Shown one piece after another: positions 6,556 through 11,694 of a stretch of 11,694 bases of DNA. Each line of letters opens with the position of its first letter. Within the stretch, counting starts at the first letter, position 1. The position numbers were made by a program, and so were the translations under genes. Origin of the DNA: Actinomycetota bacterium (lineage in GTDB: Bacteria; Actinomycetota; Humimicrobiia; Humimicrobiales; Humimicrobiaceae); NCBI GenBank assembly GCA_023379515.1, contig JAMCQQ010000263.1, positions 1 through 11,694 of the forward strand. The letters run 5' to 3'. Under the pieces are notes generated by a model. The model was given only the letters and a program-made list of their open reading frames with translations. It had not been told where the DNA came from and searched no databases.

Positions 6556-8060
6556 TTGGAATTTCCTCCGATTGCAAGTCTTATTATTTTCTCCTGTGAA
6601 AATTCATTCCGCGTTACCATGCCGGATATCTGTCCTTTTGACATAATAAGGATTCTGTCGCAAATTCCCATAAGCTCTTCCATTTCTGATGAAATAAAAA
6701 GTATGGCTGCATTATTTTTCGCAAGATTGTTAACGTAATTATATATCTCGAATTTAGCGCCCACATCTATACCTTTTGTGGGTTCATCAAGAATCAGTAT
6801 TTTGGGTTCAGTGAGGAGCCATTTGCCTATTACTACTTTCTGCTGGTTCCCACCTGACAATAGAGCCACTGACTGCCTGGATTTATTGTAAGTCTTGATA
6901 TTTATCTGTTTTACAATTAAATCACTTTCCTTTTCAGCTCTTTTAAAATCCACTGCCCCTAATTTCTTTTTCATCTCTTTGAGCTTGACTAGTATAAGAT
7001 TTTCCTTTACCGATTGGGGCAGAAGAAGTCCTTCCTCTCTTCTGTTTTCAGTTATATAAGCCATCCCCCTTTTTATCCATTCCTGGGGATTTAATTTTTT
7101 AATTTCCTCCCCGTTGAAATAGACTGACCCGGAATCTATCGGGTCCATTCCATATAAAGCATTGACCATCTCGCTTCTTCCAGAACCCATAAGTCCGAAT
7201 AATCCTGTGATCTCGCCTCTATTGATCGAAAAACTAATATTTCTTAATTTTTTCCCTTGCATGATGTTTTTTACTGTTAAAAGCTCCCTTCCTATCTGCT
7301 TCTGCACATATGGATATAGATTCTCCATTTTACGGCCAACCATCATGGTGATTATTTCATCCTTTGTAATCTCATTAACCGATTTTTGCCCTATTAAGAG
7401 ACCATCTCTTAAAACTGCTATTTCATCACAAATTTTTATAACATCATCTAAAGTGTGGGAAATATAAATCATGGAGATTTTTTCATCTGAGAGATCACGG
7501 ATTATTTTAAATAATTTTTCTTTTTCTACATTAGACAGTGAAGTTGTAGGTTCATCAAAAATTATGATTTTTGCGTCTTTTCTTATTGCTTTTGCAATTT
7601 CGACCAGTTGCCTCAAGCCCATTGGAAGCTCTTCTATTTTTTTATTAACGTCAATATCAATATCGAATGCATTTAAATTTCTTTTAGCTTCTGAGTTTAT
7701 TGCCTTGTATGCAAAGAATCCGCCTTTGCCACTCTTTGTGTTATCAAGATACATGTTTTCTGCCACTGTAAGATTATTAAAAAGATCAAATTCCTGGTGA
7801 ATAAAAGCAATACCCATTTTTTCGGCGTCAATTGGATTATTCGGCAAATAGGGGCTACCGTCAATAAATATATCACCGGAAGTGCGAGTTTTGACACCAC
7901 CCAGTATATTCATCATCGTTGATTTGCCTGCACCATTTTCACCTACCAGTCCAAGAATCGAGCCTCTTTTCAATGTAAGATCGACATCTGTGAGTACATG
8001 GGATTGATCATCTGCGAAATATTTATTTAATTTTTGGATCTTTAATATATATTCATCCAT
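6552..8060 (-). CDS. Sugar ABC transporter double ATP-binding protein, RbsA/RhaT type
   Basis: The 502-residue protein contains two fused ABC domains and powers import from the cytoplasmic face. Domain 1: Walker A GENGAGKS (40-47), Q-loop at Gln89, a divergent signature LPMGLRQ (145-151), Walker B IIIFDE (165-170) and switch His202. Domain 2: a degenerate Walker A GLMGSGRSE (289-297) without the P-loop lysine, a canonical LSGGNQQ signature (401-407), Walker B ILILDE (421-426), and Ser in place of the switch His. This asymmetry, with one consensus and one degenerate site, is the norm for RbsA, MglA and XylG, so it is not a defect. The ATG at 8060 starts 12 bases after the permease stop and has no recognisable ribosome binding site, which suggests dependence on translation of the upstream permease gene. 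Its stop overlaps the start of the second permease. Confidence 0.95.
   Translation of the reverse strand: MDEYILKIQKLNKYFADDQSHVLTDVDLTLKRGSILGLVGENGAGKSTMMNILGGVKTRTSGDIFIDGSPYLPNNPIDAEKMGIAFIHQEFDLFNNLTVAENMYLDNTKSGKGGFFAYKAINSEAKRNLNAFDIDIDVNKKIEELPMGLRQLVEIAKAIRKDAKIIIFDEPTTSLSNVEKEKLFKIIRDLSDEKISMIYISHTLDDVIKICDEIAVLRDGLLIGQKSVNEITKDEIITMMVGRKMENLYPYVQKQIGRELLTVKNIMQGKKLRNISFSINRGEITGLFGLMGSGRSEMVNALYGMDPIDSGSVYFNGEEIKKLNPQEWIKRGMAYITENRREEGLLLPQSVKENLILVKLKEMKKKLGAVDFKRAEKESDLIVKQINIKTYNKSRQSVALLSGGNQQKVVIGKWLLTEPKILILDEPTKGIDVGAKFEIYNYVNNLAKNNAAILFISSEMEELMGICDRILIMSKGQISGMVTRNEFSQEKIIRLAIGGNSN
6565..6569 (-). promoter_or_regulatory. Ribosome binding site that fixes the TTG start of the second permease
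   Basis: GGAGG on the minus strand, nine bases before TTG at 6555 and inside the 3' end of the ATPase gene. It is the main reason for accepting the non-ATG start. Confidence 0.7.
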
Positions 8061-8072
8061 ATGTATTATTAA

Positions 8073-9043
8073 TCAATCTGCAAATCTGTTTTGTATAATA
8101 TCAATCGATGCTACTGCTAAAACCAGGACACCCTTAAAAATATTTATCACAAACCACTGCAGTCCAACCAGGTAAAGACTGTTATTTAACATTATTACAA
8201 GTATTGCACCCAATGCAGTACCCAGAATTGTACCTTTACCGCCGGATAAACTTGTTCCCCCTATCAACACTGCAGCACAATATCTATTATCATACCCTCG
8301 CCCATCATGGGGATACCAGTGGCTGTCTTGGATGTCATCATAATAGAAGCAATGCTTGCAAATAACCCGGATATTATGAAAAGCGAGAATATTGTTTTTT
8401 TTACCGGCAATCCTGAAATATGACCCACTTTCTGATTTGTACCAATCGCAATGATATAACGGCCATAAACTGTTGCGTGTAAAATATAAGCAGCAAGACC
8501 CGTTATTATAATTGCTGCAATAACAGGAGAAGGTATTCCCAAAATATTGCTTTGACCAATGACTTTAAAAGATTTTGGTAGTTCACTTATTGAAGCACTT
8601 TTAGTAAACCAGATTGCGAGACCAGAAAAAATAAGATGTGTTGCCATTGTTGCAATAAATGATGGCATTTTTAGAACTGTCACAGAAAAACCATTGATGC
8701 ATCCTATAATTACTCCGATGGAAAGCATTGCGATTATTGCCAGTACTACAAAAAGGCCTGAATTTCCAAGCCTGGAAATATATGCACCAATTATGCTGCT
8801 TAAACCCATAATACCTATAATTGAAAAATCTATGCCACCATTTATAAATACAAATGTCAGTCCGGCTGAGAGTATGCATAGAAAGGATGCCTGTGTAAAA
8901 ACAGAGAGCAGGTTTGCTGCATTTGAAAAGCCTGGTATAAATAGAATGGAAATTAGAAGATACAAAATAAAAAAAGGTATGATTGTATTTTTTAATAAAA
9001 ACCTTCCTATTATTTTTACCGGTTTATTTACCAAATCTTCCAC
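8073..9043 (-). pseudogene. Sugar ABC transporter permease, RbsC family, interrupted by a one-base frameshift
   Basis: Two frames together make one complete permease. The 5' frame (8264-9043) encodes 259 residues with the GGIDFS landmark near 68-73 and the GTNQKVGHISGLPVKKT coupling loop near 206-222, and stops at TGA 8264. The 3' frame encodes the last 65 residues, LIGGTSLSGGKGT onwards, which matches the C-terminus of the family and of the second permease. The span is 971 bases, one short of 324 codons, and the frames would join as ...IDI(V)AAVLIGGTS if one base were restored near 8277-8282. No homopolymer or slippery heptamer is present there. The called start is GTG at 9043, with GGA directly abutting it. 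A TTG at 9034 (residue 4), eight bases after GGAG, is better spaced. Either a real inactivating mutation or a sequencing/assembly error. The remaining operon genes are intact, which favours error or recent mutation. Confidence 0.85.
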
Positions 9044-9060
9044 TCCAATTTTTATTTTTT

Positions 9061-9100
9061 GCTGGCTGATGAGATTTTTTTATCTGCCTCACCAACCAGC
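9061..9100 (-). ncRNA. Intercistronic mRNA hairpin between binding-protein and permease genes
   Basis: In the minus-strand transcript GCTGGTTGGTGAG (9100 down to 9088) pairs with CTCATCAGCCAGC (9073 down to 9061): 13 pairs, two of them G-U, with a 14-base loop. It is followed by an A-rich run, not a T-run, so it is not an intrinsic terminator in the operon direction. It lies just after the binding-protein gene. By analogy with malE-malF and other transporter operons it could protect the upstream message from 3' exonucleases, so that the binding protein is made in excess over the membrane subunits. That role is inferred. Confidence 0.55.
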
Positions 9101-9138
9101 CTATTATTTTGTAGAATTTGAAACTATTTCTATAACGG

Positions 9139-9168
9139 ATCACTTAAAATCGCTTATAATCACTTATT
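9139..9168. repeat. Three 10-base tandem repeats at the 3' end of the binding-protein gene
   Basis: ATCACTTAAA, ATCGCTTATA and ATCACTTATT follow each other without gaps, sharing ATC(A/G)CTTA. The last copy overlaps the binding-protein stop codon. The 10-base period is one helical turn. It may be only slipped-strand expansion in a non-coding gap. Confidence 0.45.
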
Positions 9169-10255
9169 TATTTGCACCTTCCCAGCCATAGGTCTTTGGC
9201 CCTTCTGTCTGTAGATTTTCCTGTGTGATTATAAATCCAGGGTCATTTACAAATGGACCCGGGTCCTCACCTTTGACAATCTTATATGCTGCTTCTACTG
9301 ATTTAAAGCCCTCCCCTATAACATTCATACCAAAGGCCATATCAGCATAGCCGTCAATCATTGCCTTCATGCCACTTTCATTTCCAGAATAAGGCATAAT
9401 TATCACATGACCTGTTTCACCAATTTTCTTCCACTTATTTGCCTGTTTAAGTGCTGTTGCAATAGGATCTAATAAACCATCATAATGCATAAAAATGGTG
9501 TTTATATCAGGATTGGCCTGTAAAGCATTTGTAGTACCAGAAAGTGTTTTTTCAAGATCCCATTCTGTTAGGACTTTTTGAACTATCTCCATAACGTCAG
9601 AATTTTCCTCTGCAATTTTATCAGTTACCTCAGCACGTATTAGCACATTCTTATCGTTTAGGCTGCCTTCGACTTCAAGTACCTTTAATTTCATATTGTT
9701 ATTAGTTTTTGCATAATTAAGTACCCATTCCCATCCAGCAGTAACTAGGGCAGTTTCATCAGTTTTAATACCCCAGTCCGGCGCTGAATCTGCAGTTTTA
9801 TCTAATGGCCTGTCACAATACACTATAGGAACTTTTGCGTCATTTGCTGCTTTTACACCCTGGTTTATTGCTTTGACGTCCACATTGACACAAACTATTG
9901 CATCTACACCCATTGCTATAAGTTCGTCGATTTGCGCATTCTGCTTTACAGCGTCGCCTTCTGCAGTCCTGTACTCAAGTTTTACGCCATATTTTGCTGC
10001 TGCCTCATCCATTCCTTTCTTAGCAGCTACCCAGAAGGTATTTTGTAGTTCATCCATTGATACACCAATCAATACCTCGTCATCAGTTTGTGCAGTAGAT
10101 GTTTCAGCTGCAGTTGTTTCTATTACTGTTGTCTCTGCTTCTGTTGTGGCATCTGTAGTTTGTCCGGACTGTGTTTGACAGCCTGCAAAAACTAATGCTA
10201 TCATTACTATATTTGCAATTAAAGCTACCGTGGTTATAACAAATTTCTTTGTCAT
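9164..10255 (-). CDS. Sugar ABC transporter substrate-binding lipoprotein, RbsB/RhaS-like (Peripla_BP_4)
   Basis: The extracytoplasmic receptor that captures the sugar and delivers it to the permeases. From the ATG at 10255 it has 363 residues: a signal peptide with hydrophobic core (about 5-24), a lipobox VFAGC with Cys26 as the lipidated residue, and a Thr/Ala/Glu-rich linker to about residue 58. The periplasmic-binding fold then begins at VLIGVSM. Family features follow: FWVAAKKGMDEAAAKYG, the QIDELIAMGVDAIV helix-strand and VPIVYCDRP, all typical of ribose/xylose/rhamnose-type receptors. An upstream ATG would add 12 Lys/Gly-rich residues, but the start at 10255 has a perfect AGGAGG at 10263-10268 and gives a normal signal peptide. 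The lipid anchor and linker suggest a cell envelope where the receptor must be tethered. The ligand is not readable from the sequence; the operon points to L-rhamnose or a similar sugar. Confidence 0.93.
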   Translation of the reverse strand: MTKKFVITTVALIANIVMIALVFAGCQTQSGQTTDATTEAETTVIETTAAETSTAQTDDEVLIGVSMDELQNTFWVAAKKGMDEAAAKYGVKLEYRTAEGDAVKQNAQIDELIAMGVDAIVCVNVDVKAINQGVKAANDAKVPIVYCDRPLDKTADSAPDWGIKTDETALVTAGWEWVLNYAKTNNNMKLKVLEVEGSLNDKNVLIRAEVTDKIAEENSDVMEIVQKVLTEWDLEKTLSGTTNALQANPDINTIFMHYDGLLDPIATALKQANKWKKIGETGHVIIMPYSGNESGMKAMIDGYADMAFGMNVIGEGFKSVEAAYKIVKGEDPGPFVNDPGFIITQENLQTEGPKTYGWEGANK

Positions 10256-10326
10256 AATTTTTCCTCCTTTTCCTTTCTTATTCTTCTTCATCCTTTTCTT
10301 TTTTTTCTTTGTTTTTCTTCTTTTTT
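10256..10326 (-). other. Polypurine leader segment before the binding-protein gene
   Basis: On the transcribed strand about 70 bases are nearly all A and G, interrupted by only a few pyrimidines, and end in the AGGAGG site of the binding-protein gene. Such a tract would stay unfolded and could serve as a ribosome standby site. It also produces the spurious Lys-rich N-terminal extension noted for the binding protein. Confidence 0.6.
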
Positions 10327-10342
10327 AAGATAAAATTTTTCT

Positions 10343-10387
10343 GAGATTTGTCTTAGGGGTTGGGTATAGATTTCCTAAGCAAATCTC
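10343..10387 (-). promoter_or_regulatory. Leader stem-loop upstream of the binding-protein gene
   Basis: In the transcript GAGATTTGCTTAGG (10387 down to 10374) pairs with CCTAAG-A-CAAATCTC (10357 down to 10343). This makes a 14-bp stem with one bulged A and a 16-base loop. It is not followed by a U-run in the operon direction. On the opposite strand the T-rich stretch after it could act as a terminator for antisense transcription. Its base coincides with the stop codon of a mini-ORF. Confidence 0.6.
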
Positions 10388-10401
10388 TATTTGTTTTTCA
10401 T
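10387..10401 (-). CDS. Four-codon leader mini-ORF (Met-Lys-Asn-Lys)
   Basis: ATG at 10401 is preceded at ideal spacing by a perfect AGGAGG (10408-10413) and is followed after three codons by TAG. The site and its spacer (AGGAGGAAAAAT then ATG) are nearly identical to those of the binding-protein gene 145 bases downstream, so it is either a copied start region or a functional leader peptide. The last base of its stop codon is the first base of the stem-loop, so a terminating ribosome would touch the stem. Translation is unproven. Confidence 0.4.
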   Translation of the reverse strand: MKNK

Positions 10402-10462
10402 ATTTTTCCTCCTAAAGATAAAGTTTTTAATAAAATATTTTTTTCAATGATGTTATCCAGAT

Positions 10463-11548
10463 TTAATTAATTTTACCTATTATTATTGGCAGCACTCTCA
10501 TCCATTCATTTCCCGGTATGTCTTCACTTATCTGCAGCATAAATGGCCTGTTTTCAATCCTGTCTTTCAGTAATATTTCCAATTTATTAATTATTATTTC
10601 ATCAGGAAACACGCTCCAGTTTGACGGAAAGTTCGGCACAATCACGCAATCAGGAAAACTGGAATATGCCTTGGTAAGCGATAGATCCCCACCAATATCA
10701 GGCAGTGACATCGATTCAATGACATTAATATTTGCTTCTTTTAGTAAAGCAGCTAAATGTTTGATTTTACCATCCAAATGCACTACAAATATTTTGTTTT
10801 TCTCCTGGACAATTTTTGAATATTTTTTATACATCGGCAAAATGTACTGCCTGAATGCATTTGGAGGGGTCATATCTGAAGTAATATTGTCGGGCTGCCA
10901 GATAAGCTCTACATTCGATTCCATGGCCATTTCGTAAGACTGATCCAATTTTTTCTCAATTGAGTCCATAAGTTCAATTACCGGACCAGGTTCGGTATGT
11001 AGATCTATTAAAAACTTCTGAGGACCTATCCACTCTATCAGGCATTTCTGGTATGGGGTTCTATCCATTCTTCCAAACAAAATCCCGTCATCACCCAATT
11101 GAATCTGTATTTCGAGCAGCTTACTTTCATTGTTTGTAATAATCGTATTATCTACAATATATTTCATTATCTGGTAATCACTATTTTCAGTAATATAATG
11201 TTTTCTTATAAATTCACTACCCGCCCCTGCTTTATCTTTTTCAATTTCCTGGAAAATGGAACCCACCGGTGTTTTATATGTTTTTCTTTCCACCAGAGTA
11301 CTTTTATTCCAGTAATAATTTATCTGGATATCGGTATTTTTTATCCGGGACAGAAAGCCTTCCTTTAAGTGCCATGGCGGCCCTATCATGCTTACAACTG
11401 GGTAGTACTCAACGATGCCGGCACCGTTGTTACGTATAAACCTTTCTTTATTTCCCCTTGGAAAATAACGGGAATAAATTCCTACTGGAGTCCTGGAAGG
11501 AATCCTATTATTGTAGACAGACATTATACTTTCTTTTATTGATTCCAT
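10463..11548 (-). CDS. Uroporphyrinogen decarboxylase superfamily protein (URO-D/methyltransferase fold), function unknown
   Basis: The 361-residue cytoplasmic protein has the length and layout of the URO-D superfamily, which includes heme-pathway HemE and the cobamide methyltransferases MtaA and CmuA. The N-terminus (ESIMSVYNNRIPSRTPVGI) fits the family opening of a helix followed by an R-x-P-V strand. Later landmarks are QPDNITSDMTPPNAFRQYILP (about 218-238), VVHLDGKIKHLAALLKEANI (255-274) and IESMSLPDIGGDLSL (277-291). The zinc-binding H-x-C of methyltransferases is H-x-D here (His257, Asp259), so a corrinoid methyltransferase role is unlikely. The HemE-type substrate arginine and aspartate loop at the N-terminus is not seen either. 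Proteins of this type often accompany sugar transporters, and this is the first gene of the operon, 207 bases before the binding-protein start. A sugar-related lyase or isomerase activity is speculation. The ribosome binding site is weak (AAGAAG about nine bases upstream). Confidence 0.8.
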   Translation of the reverse strand: MESIKESIMSVYNNRIPSRTPVGIYSRYFPRGNKERFIRNNGAGIVEYYPVVSMIGPPWHLKEGFLSRIKNTDIQINYYWNKSTLVERKTYKTPVGSIFQEIEKDKAGAGSEFIRKHYITENSDYQIMKYIVDNTIITNNESKLLEIQIQLGDDGILFGRMDRTPYQKCLIEWIGPQKFLIDLHTEPGPVIELMDSIEKKLDQSYEMAMESNVELIWQPDNITSDMTPPNAFRQYILPMYKKYSKIVQEKNKIFVVHLDGKIKHLAALLKEANINVIESMSLPDIGGDLSLTKAYSSFPDCVIVPNFPSNWSVFPDEIIINKLEILLKDRIENRPFMLQISEDIPGNEWMRVLPIIIGKIN

Positions 11549-11593
11549 AATTTGAACTTCTTGTCTTGTAACATATTCTTATTTTGTCTTAAA

Positions 11594-11655
11594 TTGAAAT
11601 AACTTTTTTTATTTAAATATCATTTTTTATTTGAATAACCTTTTTTAAATAAATT
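11594..11655. repeat. Two imperfect direct repeats upstream of the operon, possible operator
   Basis: TTGAAATAACTTTTTTTATTT begins at 11594-11595 and TTGAATAACCTTTTTTAAAT at 11631-11632, offset by about 36-37 bases (three and a half helical turns). They sit 45-105 bases upstream of the first operon gene, where a regulator or UP element would bind. The whole 11549-11694 stretch is extremely AT-rich. I see no convincing -35/-10 pair and no gene in it. Confidence 0.3.
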
Positions 11656-11694
11656 TAAACAAAATTTATGAGCCTTTTATTTTGCAATAATCAC

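Noticed and set aside
8264..8285. Programmed ribosomal frameshift in the permease gene
   Set aside because: There is no slippery heptamer, no upstream Shine-Dalgarno-like stimulator and no strong downstream stem at the junction; a one-base loss or read error is simpler.
9061..9100. Hairpin as an intrinsic terminator ending transcription after the binding-protein gene
   Set aside because: In the operon direction the stem is followed by A-rich, not T-rich, sequence, and operon genes continue directly downstream.
8559..9191. Plus-strand open frame of 210 codons antisense to the permease
   Set aside because: The opposite strand encodes a clear RbsC-type membrane protein; the plus frame is a mirror of hydrophobic codons and has no ribosome binding site or family motif.
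10256..10291. N-terminal extension of the binding protein from an ATG at 10291
   Set aside because: It would add 12 Lys/Gly-rich residues before the signal peptide. It has no spaced ribosome binding site, while the ATG at 10255 has a perfect AGGAGG. The extension is the polypurine leader read as protein.
10518..10937. Plus-strand open frame of 139 codons
   Set aside because: It is antisense to the URO-D-fold gene, with no motif and no upstream ribosome binding site.

Overview
The window is AT-rich bacterial DNA. Strong purine-rich ribosome binding sites, several GTG/TTG starts, and a lipoprotein binding protein with a long Thr/Ala/Glu-rich linker suggest a low-GC, probably anaerobic or fermentative bacterium of Clostridia-like style. 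I cannot place it more precisely, and a candidate-phylum origin is equally possible. There are no rRNA, tRNA, CRISPR or insertion-sequence features.

Left part (1-4841): a plus-strand mscL gene, encoding a mechanosensitive channel with a four-cysteine zinc-ribbon-like tail, converges on two minus-strand genes. The first is a compact RNB-domain exoribonuclease (713-2185) that is visibly richer in G+C than everything around it and may be a transferred gene. The second is an 862-residue protein (2253-4841) joining a degenerate KaiC/RecA-like N-terminal region to a PEP-synthase-type ATP-grasp domain. It has no phosphohistidine or PEP-binding domain.

Middle gap (4842-5248): it carries a weak promoter for the 862-residue gene and what looks like the frameshifted C-terminal remnant of a gene, possibly a GT1/UGT-type glycosyltransferase.

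Right part (5249-11548): one minus-strand sugar-utilisation operon. In transcription order it encodes a uroporphyrinogen-decarboxylase-superfamily protein, a lipoprotein sugar-binding protein, an RbsC-type permease broken by a one-base frameshift, an RbsA-type double ATPase, a second RbsC-type permease, and an L-rhamnose mutarotase (RhaM). Binding protein, two permeases, double ATPase and mutarotase match the content of the rhizobial rhaSTPQU operon, with a different order. The most economical reading is import of L-rhamnose or a similar 6-deoxy/aldohexose followed by anomer conversion. No kinase, isomerase or aldolase is inside the window.

The operon has several non-coding elements. The binding-protein leader holds a duplicated ribosome binding site driving a four-codon mini-ORF that runs into a 14-bp stem-loop, followed by an almost pure purine tract. 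A 13-bp hairpin without a U-tract separates the binding-protein gene from the membrane genes, which may stabilise or process the message so that binding protein is made in excess. I see no clearly new defence or mobile system. The most interesting items are the leader of the binding-protein gene, the broken permease in an otherwise intact operon, and the KaiC-like/ATP-grasp fusion protein.
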